Source of the DNA: [Phialemoniopsis] sp. UDSM-2020
Lineage: Eukaryota; Ascomycota; Sordariomycetes; Thyridiales; Thyridiaceae
Length of the DNA stretch: 64,000 nt
Direction of reading: 5' to 3'
Assembly: GCA_018873225.1 (NCBI GenBank)
Contig: JAEILZ010000001.1
Coordinates: forward strand, 6,014,001 to 6,078,000
The notes beneath the pieces were generated by a model, which did no database searches, was not told where the DNA came from, and saw only the letters and a list, made by a program, of their open reading frames with translations. Positions 23,389 to 34,582 of this stretch are shown here, piece by piece (positions within the stretch are counted from its first letter, which is position 1; every line of letters starts with the position of its first letter). The position numbers and the translations under genes are program-made.

Positions 23389-24690
23389 ATGTCATCGAGC
23401 ACATCCGCCAAAGTGCCGGTATGGCTCGACTGCGATCCCGGACACGATGTAAGTTGCTATAGTTGCCCTAGATTTCTTCAAATCATCAAGTTCCGAGCTG
23501 ATCCGGTTCACAGGACGCCTTTGCAATCCTCCTCGCAGCGCACCACCCAGGCATTGAGCTACTCGGCATCTCCACGGTGTACGGGAACACATCAGTAGAG
23601 TAAGTTTCGGCGATGGTGTCCCTCCCTAAAAGGTCATCACGTGTCTCATATGAGGTCCAGACGCACCACCGCCAATGCGGCCTCCCTCCTCGCAGCGATG
23701 GGCAAGCACACCACGATCCCGCTCTACACCGGCGCCGCGCACGGCATCGCCCGCCCTCGCTTGCACCCGCCGACCGCCGTCCACGGCGAGTCCGGCATCG
23801 ACGGCACCGCGCTGCTCCCGCAGCCTCCTCTCGTCACGGCCGCCAGGCCCGGCACACCCGTGGACGAAGACGCCATTGAGGCCATGGCCGCCGCCCTGCT
23901 GCGCCAGCCCCGCGGGAAAGCCTACATCGTCGCCACAGGCGCCCTGACCAACGTTGCGCTGCTGGTCCGCCGGCACCCGCAGATCACGGCGCACATCGCC
24001 GGGCTGAGCGCCATGGGCGGCGCGTTCGGCGGTGGGTTCGCGCCTGATATCCCGCTCGGGCGGGTCGGCGCGGACCGGGAGGAGCGCATCGGCAACTTTA
24101 CTCCCTGGGCCGAGTTCAACATGGTCGCGGATCCCGAGGCCGCCGCGGCGGTGCTGAGCGATCCCGAAATCGCGGCCAAGACGACGCTAGCGCCACTCGA
24201 CCTGACGCACCAGGTGCTCGCCACGGCCGAGGTGCGCGACCTGCTGCTGTACAGCGTCGGGGCCGATCGCGCGGCCGGGCCGAAGACGGTTCTGCGGCAG
24301 ATGTTGGTCGAGCTGCTGTTGTACTTTGCACAGACGTATGCCGACGTGTACGGCATCACGGCCGGGCCTCCGTTGCATGATCCCCTAGCCGTCTTGCCTG
24401 TTCTCAAAGGCACTCCGTGGGAGGTCCCGCTATATGATTTTGATCCGAAGAGTGAAGGTGAAGATGAGAGCAAGCCTCGGGAGCGTTTCGCGGTGTCAGT
24501 CGTGACGGAAGGGTCCTATGACGACGCCATGGCAGGTAAGGCGCAGACAGGCAGGACAAGTTTGACAAAACTTCCTAATGGGGAGGAAGGCGTTACCATC
24601 CCGCGAGGTCTGGATGTTGCCGGGTTCTGGAGAGTGCTTGAGGAGTGTCTGCAACGAGCTGATGCGTGGAATGAGAGCAGCTCGACCTGA
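23389..24690 (+). CDS. Inosine-uridine preferring nucleoside hydrolase
   Basis: Splits ribonucleosides into base and ribose in purine/pyrimidine salvage; cytosolic by lack of a signal peptide. Three exons (23389-23448, 23514-23599, 23661-24690) give 391 residues. The calcium/ribose site [20 protein letters not shown] at the N-terminus corresponds to the DxDxGxDD motif and is recreated only by splicing at [35 protein letters not shown] and the late LHDPLAV (active His and Asp) complete the fold. The third exon is very GC-rich. Start chosen because the Met directly precedes the conserved N-terminus. Fungal URH1 relatives are the closest match. Confidence 0.93.
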
Positions 24691-25059
24691 TTGGGGGAGA
24701 AAATCATATGACTGTTAAATAGACTAGATTAGATCGTTAGACAAACAAAATTCTGTCATAAGCAAGTCTCAGATGTAGCGCCGAGAGTTATTGAAGGATG
24801 AGGTAATGGAAGTGTACCGGTCAATGGAGGCGGCCCGATATTTGTGTGCCAACAGACCAGCCATGACACGCGAGATTCTGGGAGATCAGCAATGCATAGA
24901 AGAGAATCGACGAAGACGAGAAGCACTAAGAGGGAGACAGTGCAGACACGTTCAAGGCCTGATCCTTGGAGGCCGAATTTGGTATCTATAACCATGAATG
25001 CGTAAAACATACCCAAACCCAAACAGAAGATGCAGTGACCCAACAAAGAAACGACCCTT
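24691..25059. other. Convergent 3' intergenic region
   Basis: Between the hydrolase and RLP24 3' ends; no gene seen. Confidence 0.5.
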
Positions 25060-25972
25060 TTAATCCGTATCCATCTCGTCGTCGTCGTCTTCCTCGTCGC
25101 TGAAAGCCCCGCCTTCTCCAGCTCCAACCTCCTCGGTGACCTCTTCCTCCAGGCTGCCGTCGGCGCCCATGAGCACCCGGACGCCCCTCTTGGCCTCGGC
25201 GCCAAACGCCCTCGTTTTCCTGTTGCGGATCTTGTCTGACAGGACCTCCTGCTCGAGCTCGTCGACGTCGATCCCCTCCTCCTCGGCGCGGGCGGCCAGC
25301 ATACGCTTCTCGCTGCCGCGCAGGCGGGGCAGCAGGTGCTCGTTCTCGCTGACGAGCTTGCGGGCGGCGGCGAGCTCGCGCTCGCGCTTGCCGGCCATGC
25401 GCTTCTTGTAGAAGACACGCTCGCGGCGGGAGCGCACCTCGTTGACGCGCTTGATGGCCTGCAGCGTCTTGGCCATGAGCTCGCGGTCGTACCGCTGGGG
25501 CACGTTGCGGCGGGCGGCGAAGAGCAGGGTGCTGTCGACCGTCATCTCCTTGCCGGCGTTCTGGCGGTGTGCCTTTGTCCACTTGAGCTTGCGGGGGTTT
25601 CGCTTCATCTTGAACTGTTTTAGGCCAATCCACATCAGCATTCATTCTTCTCCTTCAAAGGTGTTGGGCTTGTGTGTAATTACATTACGGTGGCATTTCG
25701 ACCGGCAGAATCGGAAGGCTTTGGCATCGTTTCGGACGAATGTTATCCCTGGTGAGCGAAGAGAGTCAGCATTGCGCCATATGAACTCGTAGAGGGTTTG
25801 AGTATTGTACCTTTGGAGGGATAGCAAGGCCTTGGGGCGAGTTAGTATTCCTCAACATGAACACGCAAGTCGCGAACCGTCACTTACCGAGAGCAGACGT
25901 AGCACGACTCGATCCTAAATACTGTCAGCGGGATAGTTCTAAGTTCCCGAAGGAAGAACACTCGTACCTCAT
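25060..25972 (-). CDS. RLP24: Ribosome biogenesis protein RLP24
   Basis: Essential nucleolar/cytoplasmic factor of 60S subunit maturation; holds the place of eL24 and recruits the AAA-ATPase Drg1 for its release. Five exons: the first is five bases (ATGAG at 25968-25972), followed by two short ones. Spliced, the start is [18 protein letters not shown], then [20 protein letters not shown], with the four zinc-binding cysteines in place. [17 protein letters not shown] follows at the last junction, then a coiled, highly charged tail ending in an acidic [12 protein letters not shown]. Length (about 200 residues) suits the family. The intron density at the 5' end is typical of conserved fungal ribosome-biogenesis genes. 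A telo-box lies upstream. Confidence 0.95.
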
Positions 25973-26584
25973 CTTGAATATGCAACAATAATGACGCTAT
26001 CTACCGGGAAAACAAAGAACTTTTCAGGTCGGGGGAAGTCCTAGCAGCAATCAAGACGCCAGGAGCTGAGAATTATCGCGGACCAGCGGTGGGTAGCTGG
26101 TTGGGATTGGTACGGCGACCTCGTCTCGAGAGTGCGTTCGTGCTGCGGCGCACCTTGTTGTGTCGTAAGAGGTCGCAGTTGTATGCGCGCTCTTTTCCGG
26201 TGAGGGACTTTCGGTTCGTCCTGGCTTCCTCGAGGTTGTCGTCCTTCGCGATCGAGGGAAGTGCAGCGGCAGCAGCTGGTGAAGAGGCGGGATCTCGTAA
26301 AAGGCGGGACCCACGAACTTTTTTTCTGCGGCAGGACGGCAGAAAAATTCCAGGCCCAGCCAAAATCTTGACCGCCCACTCCGTAAGCGACTTTGGTGGG
26401 TGGCTCAATAGGGTTTAGCGCGAGGGTGCCCCTCCCCCACATTTTCCCTCGGCCTCAACTCTTAGGGGACCATCAAGACCTGGGCACATTGGGTGATCCA
26501 AGAGAGGATAATTCATGTCAATAAGAATTCTAGGTATCAGAAGTCGTGTCTATCGTCTCTATAAACAACCAGTCAATAACACCC
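25973..26584. promoter_or_regulatory. RLP24 promoter region
   Basis: 612 bp upstream of RLP24; an AAACCCTA (telo-box) occurs on the coding strand at 26409-26416. Open frames across 26041-26442 on both strands look like chance. Confidence 0.4.
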
Positions 26585-27661
26585 TCACAGCACATTCCAG
26601 TCCAGGATAGCATCCTGGCCGAGCTTAGCTCTCACCAGCCGGTCGCTGAGATCCCACAGAGCCGCGCCGAGGACTTCGTCCGAGGCCTGAGCTGACTCCT
26701 TGCCGGGGCTGTCCGGGTCCTTGAAGTACCAGCCGTTCTGGTCCTTTTCCTCGATCTTGGGCGAGACCAGCGCCCACAATGCACTGTACGCGCCCTGCTT
26801 CGGATCGCGCCCAAACGCCTGCATGGTCCAGGACAGCAGCTTGCCCGTAACACCCGGATAGGCACTCTTCCACTGCTGTTGCATCTCCGTGTTGACCTGC
26901 AAAACGATCTTGTTAGCGTTATCCAGATGCAACACGTAGCACGTAAGGGATATTGAGCCGGTACTTACAGCTCCGGGATGCACGGAGAGGACATAGATCC
27001 GATCGTTGTTGTGCTTGATCACCTTGTCTCGGAGACCATACTTGGTCAGCAGGATCATCGCCAGCTTGGTCCGGCCGTAGAGGTGAGTCGGGTCCATCTT
27101 GGGGTTGTTTATCTCCTCTAGCGAGCCAAAGTGCACGGCCGAGGGTGCCATGCGGTGCATCTCGCTCGACTCAAAGACGACGCGGGGCGGCGGCGTGTTG
27201 TCGTTGAGCTTGCTCGTCTTGCGCAGAAGCGGCCACAACTGGTTACAGGCGTAGTAATGGCCCAGGTAGTTGACGCCAAAGTGGCGATCGATGCCATCAT
27301 GATCAAGGCCGTACTCGTTGGCGTTGATGCCAGCCGAGCACACGAGGAAGTCCAGGCGGTTGAGCGACTCCCGCAGGCCACTAAACACCGCGCGGACTTG
27401 GCTTAGGCTCCCTAGATCGCAGCCTCTCCACTCAACATTGGCATCTGGGGACTCTTTCTTGATGGTTCTGATGGCGCTGGTTCCCTGGTCCTCCTTGCGA
27501 TTGATCATGATGACCTTGCAGCCTGCGTGCGCGAGAGCCCGGCTAATCTCGAATCCGATTCCCTCGGCGCCGCCCGTGATGATGGCTACCCGGCCATGAA
27601 GGTCCTCAGGCTGCACCGGCTTGGGACCGATGCCCGTGGTCTTTTGCATGACTGACTGCAT
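26585..27661 (-). CDS. Short-chain dehydrogenase/reductase (retinol dehydrogenase-like)
   Basis: NAD(P)-dependent oxidoreductase of the classical SDR fold. Cofactor motif TGGAEGIG is near residue 30, the LVCSAGIN (NAG-type) motif near 107 and the catalytic YGRTK near 195. The frame is open through a 72-nt intron (26897-26968: GTAAGT to TTTGCAG). Removing it gives VHPGAVNTEM, the family's normal sequence after VHPG; 334 residues remain. Starts at MQSVMQKTTG. It is cytosolic by sequence and sits between RLP24 and another SDR. Substrate not predictable. Confidence 0.88.
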   Translation of the reverse strand: MQSVMQKTTGIGPKPVQPEDLHGRVAIITGGAEGIGFEISRALAHAGCKVIMINRKEDQGTSAIRTIKKESPDANVEWRGCDLGSLSQVRAVFSGLRESLNRLDFLVCSAGINANEYGLDHDGIDRHFGVNYLGHYYACNQLWPLLRKTSKLNDNTPPPRVVFESSEMHRMAPSAVHFGSLEEINNPKMDPTHLYGRTKLAMILLTKYGLRDKVIKHNNDRIYVLSVHPGAVSTGSISLTCYVLHLDNANKIVLQVNTEMQQQWKSAYPGVTGKLLSWTMQAFGRDPKQGAYSALWALVSPKIEEKDQNGWYFKDPDSPGKESAQASDEVLGAALWDLSDRLVRAKLGQDAILDWNVL

Positions 27662-28533
27662 AACGATTGTGTTTGAGATGGGGTCTCAAGTCTTTTCCAG
27701 AGTGAATACGCCTTCTAAGATAAATAAAATTATGCAAGGTGTCTTTAAATGGCTTGGTCTGCAAAGAATGAGGAAGGCCGACATACAAGCAAAGGAAGAA
27801 GCACATCACCATTTCGCGAAACAGCAGTCATGGTGACGTCTCGACTTTGTGAGACTCGACAGCTCAGGTGCCATCGCCAATGATGACATCATCACTGCTT
27901 GCCTCACCCTTCATCGCTCTTGCAACAGTTTGGATAATCGCCTTGGAGGAAAGGCATGTCTTTTCGTGAAGTCCTTCCAGGGGAGTTCCGTGACAATGCA
28001 CCAAGCTCGGAAAGCACGCAAAGACCTTCACCAATCTCCGGATGGAGCATCGACCGTCCATTCCAAGTACTCCTGTATTAAGAAACTGAATAGCACTTTC
28101 TTTTCGCGTCAATTACAATCGTATGGCGTTTTGTCATCTGCGAGCCGGTGGAGGCGTTTGTCATCACCCGTCGCCCGGAGCGGAGGTTAAGCGGTCGTCC
28201 GGACCAATAATCACGGAGCTGCCAAAACACGTACTAGTATGACATCTTATCAGATGTACGAGGACTCGTGGAAGTTCGTAGCCTGCGATGCATAATTATG
28301 GCCTCAAGCTTCCCTTCTGACTCATTGTTAAGCGTTTGCAGGTCTCATGTGGTTGAAAGGTCCGCGTCCACAGTAGTTATTGCTTCATAATCACCATCCA
28401 CGAGCTGAACGGCCGTCACAGTATAAGTTCAAGCCATGGGCCTCCTCAAATTGAAGCTCTGGCATCCACAGTGTCGTTCATACACGTCTACAATTACTTG
28501 AAATCTTACCAAACACTTGAAATCAGATTTACA
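27662..28533. promoter_or_regulatory. Divergent promoter, two SDR genes
   Basis: 872 bp between two divergent SDR genes. No coding signal or notable repeat was found. Confidence 0.35.
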
Positions 28534-29277
28534 ATGGCTTCTAGTAGCAGACTTGCCGGCAAGACGGCCGTGATCACCGGCGGCGCCACCGGCATCGGCC
28601 TCGCATCGGCCAAGCGCTTCGTCGAAGAGGGCGCCTTTGTCTACATCTTCAGCCGCCGCCAGGATGTGCTCGACAAGGCAGTCGCCGACCTCGGCCCCAA
28701 CGCGCGCGCGGTACAGGGCTCCGTCACCAACACAGCCGACCTCGACAGGCTCTACGCCACCGTCAAGGCCGAGCGCGGCTCGGTGGACATCGTCATGGCC
28801 AACTGCGGCGCGGGCAGCCAGCTCAAGCTTGGGGCCATCACGGCCGAGCACTGCGATGAGGTCCTCGACACCAACATCAAGGGCGCCGTCTTCACCGTCC
28901 AGGGGGCGCTGCCGCTCATGGGGAAAGGCGGGTCCATCATCCTGACGGGATCGAGCGCGGGGACGACGGGCGCACCGGCTATGAGCCTGTACAGCGCGAG
29001 CAAGGCGGCCGTGCGCAACCTCGCGCGCTCATGGGCCGAGGACCTCAAGGGCACGGGTATCCGCGTCAACGTCCTGTCGCCCGGCCCGACGGCGACGGAG
29101 CTTGCCAAGGCGGCGCTTGGAGAGGCGGGTCAGAAGGTGTTTGCGGACATGACGCCGATCCAGCGCATGGCTGAGCCGTCGGAGATTGGCGCTGTGGCGG
29201 CATTCCTGGCGTCGGACGACAGCAGCTTTATGACGGCAAGCGAGGTCGCCGTTGATGGGGGTCTGGCGCAGATCTAG
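28534..29277 (+). CDS. Classical SDR oxidoreductase
   Basis: Single-exon, 247-residue NAD(P)-dependent enzyme. TGGATGIG cofactor motif, catalytic Ser in LTGSSAGTTG, YSASK active-site Tyr/Lys, and the SPGPTATEL and VDGGLAQI C-terminal segments are all present. Start at MASSSRLAGK is chosen over an in-frame upstream ATG (28471), because the longer N-terminus (SFIHVYNYLKSY) does not fit the family and the CAATGG context is good. Strongly GC-rich third positions distinguish it from its AT-richer flanks. Members close to bacterial-type SDRs of this length act on varied ketones; the substrate is unknown. Confidence 0.92.
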   Translation: MASSSRLAGKTAVITGGATGIGLASAKRFVEEGAFVYIFSRRQDVLDKAVADLGPNARAVQGSVTNTADLDRLYATVKAERGSVDIVMANCGAGSQLKLGAITAEHCDEVLDTNIKGAVFTVQGALPLMGKGGSIILTGSSAGTTGAPAMSLYSASKAAVRNLARSWAEDLKGTGIRVNVLSPGPTATELAKAALGEAGQKVFADMTPIQRMAEPSEIGAVAAFLASDDSSFMTASEVAVDGGLAQI

Positions 29278-29979
29278 GTCCGTTGGCAGGGGCTGTAACA
29301 CTGCCCCCAACTGCTAGTTTATGCTGGGGACATCAAGTTTGAGACATATAGAAAGATGGGAATACATGCAACAACCATCATGAACGAGCAATTATTTGCG
29401 GTGCTTTCGAGGAAATCAGAAGTCTAGCTCAAATGTTTGAGCTTGGTGAACGTGTCTTATCTTGCATTAATAATCAGGACCCAAAGAAGCAAGAATTACG
29501 GTATCCCCTGTCCTGCCGTAAGAGGTACGATTTTGGACTAACAAAAAGGAATAACACACAAGGCCCGTTCTAATTCAAACCTGTATCTTGGACACGATAA
29601 ACGCCCTTCCGGAAATTGCATGATATCAATCGATCATGTCGAGACACAGGTACATGTACGTGTGCTGTCCTATCAGGACTCACCTAAAAAAAAGAGCCGA
29701 GCCGAGGCATTTCGAACTGCCTAGGCACTGAGCTTAGTGCCTCCACTTACCACTTTACGACGCTCCTTAACACCAGACGCCCCGTGCACGTAGCGCATCA
29801 ATGTGATACCATTCTTTTGGACAAAGGCAAGTTTGAATCATATCACGATACTGTACGCCTCCGAATTTCTAGGCTGTGTCGAGAAGAAAGAAGAAAGAAA
29901 CGACGGCCGCGGTTCTCTGTCCCTTTGATTGATCGCAAGACAACGCCGCAGCGCGCCCCTTGTGCCAGTCAGTCCCCCG
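29278..29979. other. Intergenic region
   Basis: 702 bp, AT-richer, with an A-run near 29690. It should hold the SDR 3' UTR and the promoter of the thioesterase. No gene seen. Confidence 0.4.
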
Positions 29980-31023
29980 ATGGACCGTGCGCTAGCCATC
30001 GCTCCGGCGCCAGACCAGGGCCGCGATGCCTTCATCAATACGAGGCCGCTCTGGCAGCCCCTCTGGGCGCGCGGCGTCTTCGGCGGCGCCGTCATCGCCC
30101 AGACCCTGCTCGTCGCCCAGGAGACCATCCCCTCGCACTTCCTCGCCCACAGCATGCACTGCCACTTCCTGCGCGCCGTGAAGAAGGACGTCACCGTGGT
30201 GTACAAGGCCGAGCGCGTGCGCGACGGCAAGAGCATCTGCATCCGCGAGGTCCGGGCCTACCAGTCGGGCCACTGCGTCTTCTCCACCGTCGTCAGCTTC
30301 GTGCACGAGGAGGCCTCGGGCCGCCGGCGCGTGCTCCGGCACCAGACTCCCCTGCCGACCGACGTGGCGGCCAGGGGCCCGCCCTCGGCGCCGGGCATGC
30401 CTGTGGATAGGAAGCTGCTGACGTCGACGAGTATGGTCGACGAGGGCAGTCATCTAGAGTGCATACGCCTGCCGATCAAGGCCCGGACGGAGCGCCCGGA
30501 GATCCAGCGCATGCGCCAGTGGGTCCGCGTGCGCGAGAACTTTGAGCCCTGCCGCGACGACGATGACTCGTCGGCGCACAAAATCCACCTCGGCGCGCTC
30601 GCCTACATCAGCGACAACTACTTCATCGGCACCGTGTCGCGCGCCCACCGCGCGAACCGATTCGACAACGCCAATACTGTCAACAAGATTGTTTCGTCGG
30701 CTCCCAACGGCCAGACGACGCGGCGCAAGGTGCAGGACCTGGCGCGCGAGGAGCAGCTCGAGAACGAGGGCGCCGCGCCTGTAAGAGAACAGGAGCCGAA
30801 TAAGATCGGCATGATGGTCAGCCTGGACCATACCATTTACTTTCACAACCAAAAGACTGTCAGGGCAGACGAGTGGATGTTCGTAGAGATGGAGACGCCA
30901 TGGGCAGGCGACGAGAGGGGCCTCGTGATGCAGAAGGTCTGGTCAAAAGACGGGGTGTTGATCGCAACTTGCGTCCAAGAAGGTTTGGTGCGTTTGGTGC
31001 AAGACCCATCAAGCAAGTTGTGA
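29980..31023 (+). CDS. Peroxisomal acyl-CoA thioesterase II (TesB type), SKL terminus
   Basis: Hydrolyses acyl-CoA to fatty acid and CoA in peroxisomes. Single exon, 347 residues from ATG 29980. The double-hotdog family is shown by NTRPLWQPLWARGVFGGAVI, HSMHCHFLRA, VERVRDGK-like KAERVRDGKS, the central Glu/Asp-rich EIQRMRQWVRVR and the second hotdog SLDHTIYFHNQ with DEWMFVEMETPWAGDERG. The last three residues are SKL, the canonical PTS1 peroxisome signal. The frame opens upstream at TTG 29929, but the first ATG is used; a further 5' exon cannot be excluded. Confidence 0.9.
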   Translation: MDRALAIAPAPDQGRDAFINTRPLWQPLWARGVFGGAVIAQTLLVAQETIPSHFLAHSMHCHFLRAVKKDVTVVYKAERVRDGKSICIREVRAYQSGHCVFSTVVSFVHEEASGRRRVLRHQTPLPTDVAARGPPSAPGMPVDRKLLTSTSMVDEGSHLECIRLPIKARTERPEIQRMRQWVRVRENFEPCRDDDDSSAHKIHLGALAYISDNYFIGTVSRAHRANRFDNANTVNKIVSSAPNGQTTRRKVQDLAREEQLENEGAAPVREQEPNKIGMMVSLDHTIYFHNQKTVRADEWMFVEMETPWAGDERGLVMQKVWSKDGVLIATCVQEGLVRLVQDPSSKL

Positions 31024-31283
31024 TCGTTGCGATAGAGGTTAGAACCGTTGGCATTGGGGTTCACTTTTATAGAGCTTTGAAAGTCAATTCATGACTTCAT
31101 GTACGATTATTCTCTATCAACATCTATGCATAATGCAGCCGCCAGATATGCGTGTGCGGCACGAACCCTATGTATACAAATGAAATGGATGTCGGATTTA
31201 CAATGAAATAGACATGTAGAAAGGAGGGTATGGTTTCATAAGCATGGCATTCACTTCGCACCGGTTCAACTCGCCTCGGCCGG

Positions 31284-33271
31284 TTAAAGGTTGAGATGCC
31301 ACAGCATCGTGTGCTGCGGCGACACCTTGGCCTGTCCGCCCTGGTCCGCACCGGGGCCCGCCCCGTCGTCGTCCCGTGGTCTCTTGGGTATCGTCATGAC
31401 CATCATCTCCGAACCCGGTTCGCCCCCTTGGCTCTCCGCCTCCTCCGCTGCAAAAGCCTTCCGGACAGGTAATGTCAGCCCGGCGCCGGTAGTGACGTCG
31501 ATGCCGTGCTTATCCTTGATGTGCTTCTTGAGGTTGTCAAGCCGGCTAAAGGTCTTTTTGCATCCCGTGATCTCACAGGGATAGCGCACGCCGCGGTGGT
31601 TGTTTTTGTGCTTGCGGAGGTAGCCCTTGAGGTTCTCCTTGACGCCGCGGGGCTTCCAGTCGCAGAGATCGCACTTGAGTTCTTCGTCATCTTCTTCTGC
31701 TGCTGTTGATTCTGCCAGCGTCGTGTCCATCGAGATGGCATCGGAGTGGCGATGTGAGGAGAAGTCATCGGTCGTTCGGGGTGAGGTGAAAGGTGTGTGG
31801 ATGCTCCCGGCAATGCTGGGTGTTTCTGGAGGTTGCGCCTGGCCCTCTGGGATGCCCCTATTTGGTGCTGTGTTAAAGCTAGTATAGTCCTCAAAAGACA
31901 CTGCGCTCCGCGACGAGAACCTGTTCGGCTGGGTTGGGCCTACTGGGGATGTCGCGGCACTGAGTGACGTGGTCGACCCGATCTCAGGGATCGACGCTGA
32001 TCTCAAATTTGGCGACGCGAGTGATGGAGCTGAGGAGATTGCCGCACCTCCTTGCCTCGGGGCAAAGCTGGCTCTCCGTTTCCTCGGCACAAGTGACCTC
32101 GAATTCCTGATCGACGCAAAAGGGGGTTGACCATGGCGTGACGACCAGAACGGCGAGGTTGACGCCGAATGGGTGTGGCCGCGGTCTGAGACGACTGATG
32201 TTCGCGACATGGCGATGAATCCGCCAACGCTATACATGGCAGGAGGTGGTGTGAATGGCGATAGTGCGGGATAGGGATAGGTCCCTGTTGGCGCATGCAC
32301 CTGACCGCCCTGGGTAGTCTGAGCGGCATGCGAGTTCGGCGGTGGCGCCTCTGGCCCTGCCGGTTGTTGGTGTGTTGGCGATACATCTGTCATGGCTGAA
32401 GTAGAATCAAGTTGTGTCTGGATCTGCTGCATCGTGGGGGAAAGGAGGAGACCTAGGTCGTCTGTGCTAAAGCCAGACCAGTCAATGTTGTGGTCCGCGA
32501 TGAGGCTGTCAGCAGCTGTGGTTGACGTCCAGGGCGCACAGCCTGTTGTCTGCAAGTCTGGCATTGCTGACGTCTGATGCTCTGTGGCCGCGATACCGAG
32601 ACCATTCGGCAGCTCGGGGTTCTGAGATGCACTGCCGAAGATGTCCGGACTACCCAGTTGTGACTGGATGGCTGGGTTGGAAAGCTGGTCCCAGGTTGAC
32701 ACGGGTGACTTCTCGCTTCCAGATGCACCTTCCAAGAAGGCCTTGCTCAAGAAGTCTGGCGAGAGAGGCGTGTACTCGTTCTCCGCCTCGGCAACCGGGG
32801 TCTTGGGACAGTCATCGATTCGGTGAGGCGTCCATCCTGACCACTCCGCCCAGTCCTTCTCGTTTGTGGGGAATCCATGGCAGCGACGACACTTCCAACA
32901 TTCAAATTCGCCCTGCGAGAGCTCAGGGCAGAAGAGCAGGTGTTGTATGAGAGACAAAGGCTCCGTGAAGGTCTCTCGACACTTCATCATAGGGCAAAAG
33001 CATGGCTGCGACCATGGTGCGAATATGGTCTGCGAGTCGACAAAATCACGTAGGAACATCAACAGCATGCGTGCTGTCGTAGGGTTCTGGACGATGTTCT
33101 TCTCGTATCTTTGTGGAACCGTCAGCGCTTCCCTCCGTCGCGGCACGACGATGACGACGACGGCGATACTCACAGGCAAGAGACAGACTGCTGTATCAGA
33201 GAAGATCCTCGACTCGGGCCACCTTGAGGCGAGTCAAACAACATAGATGGATCGCCGGCGGGTTCAACCAT
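31284..33271 (-). CDS. C2H2 zinc-finger transcription factor
   Basis: Nuclear protein of 640 residues from two exons (33174-33271 and 31284-33108; intron 65 nt). The N-terminus has a Cys/His-rich region (CFCPMMKC, FCPELSQGEFECWKCRRC) like those of fungal C2H2 proteins with a serine-rich middle. The middle 300 residues are Ser/Thr/Pro-rich and low in complexity. Two fingers sit near the C-terminus: a degenerate one (CDLCDW then HKNNH) and a classical one (CEITGCKKTF, HIKDKH). The start MVEPAGDPSM is the first ATG after a stop-free stretch that opens at GTG. It has a long upstream region (1.3 kb), which suggests complex control. Confidence 0.88.
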
Positions 33272-34582
33272 CTTGGGTCTGGAGTGCTGAAAGCAAAGGG
33301 TGATGTCGACATTGGCACACGCCGTTGTTTTCGTCCCAACTTCTTCGGCCCAATCCTTGAATGTCTTGAAACGCGATCTAGAATGCGTGCGCCGCCTCAC
33401 GCAGGGCAGATCTCGGACTATTTGATCGTCGAAAGGGGGGAGAACTGCTCGGGGTGCAGGACGCAGAAGGCGGGGGCTAGAAATGCAGAGCGGCCGGGAA
33501 ATCCTTGCTGGCTGGTGGTCCCGGCCGTTGGTCTTTTGACAAATCCCTTACGCATATATTATGGGGAGACAAAAGCTTGAGCGTTGGCTCCTCCTTTAAC
33601 GAGTGCAGGCCGTGTGCCGCAATATCGCCATCTTGGCACTGCCAACCTGCGAACCCAGCCTACCTTGATGGTCCCCCAGCACGAGGTTCTCGACCCGGCA
33701 GGTGTGTCGAATGGGGAAAAGAGGAGATATTAGGAGACAGAGTAAATGAGTGCGCGTGTGTGAGTGAGAAGGGGGATTGGAGAGGCAGGCAAAAGCAGAA
33801 GGGAAGGAGAAGAGAACAAGCAATGGTCAGCCGGCCGCCTGCGCTGCTTGGCTTTTCTTGATTTAAATGAATTGCCTCACACACTTCCAGGATCTGCAAT
33901 CTTGATTGATAGGTCTGGCTGCTCGAAACGCACGGAAACGAACGGCCCCCAGCCACTACCCCCGCGCCATTTGCACGTTCCACATGGCCCCAGGAAGCTT
34001 TGCGGCGCGGGGAAGATGGCATCTGATTGATCGATTCACATTACCGGTTAAGACGGGGGGACAGGGGTCGTTGCCTGCCACCCACCACCACCCCATATAT
34101 ATACATATAGCCGGGAAGTCCAGGTCATATGTGGCTTGGGGTCTCCGCCATGGCCCAACAGCTGTGTGGCCGGACTTCAGGCGACAGCTCGGTGAAGTGT
34201 CTGTCCGAGGGGATAACACCGTCTCTTATAGAGCGGCAGACATCCAAGTCATTATCTGCCGTCTTGGCGAGTCCGGGGCCGCAATATGATGGCGGGCGGG
34301 TTGTTGCGTGAGCCCTCGCGATGCGACGTCGGGAGATCACCGACACGCGAGAGATCCAGAGTCGCCCGTAGTGGGCCGCCGCAGCAGAAGGCATCTCGTT
34401 GTAAAACTGGTCAGCAGACTCAGCAAAGGTGTGCAACGTTTCAGATTCGATAATCTGGAGAAGAGGCCCTCCAAGATCTTTCTGCACAGGATCAACTGAA
34501 CCCGGATAGAGTCAATTTTGTATGCAATTTGTTTGACTGGAACGGCGGTCGCACGAGGGACGGCTTCATCTCTTCGCGAATA
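33272..34582. promoter_or_regulatory. Long upstream region of the C2H2 gene
   Basis: About 1.3 kb without a supported gene. A purine-rich tract at 33764-33825 is a pyrimidine-rich tract on the C2H2 strand, as often seen in fungal leaders and core promoters. An AT-rich TATATATACATATA run lies near 34094. Confidence 0.4.

Noticed and set aside
25060..25645. Long frames overlapping RLP24 in other frames
   Set aside because: They are Arg/Ala-rich shadows of a GC-rich, highly charged coding exon; the RLP24 frame has the family match.
26041..26442. Overlapping frames on both strands behind RLP24
   Set aside because: Arg/Ser-rich translations on several frames are typical of chance frames in GC-rich promoters.
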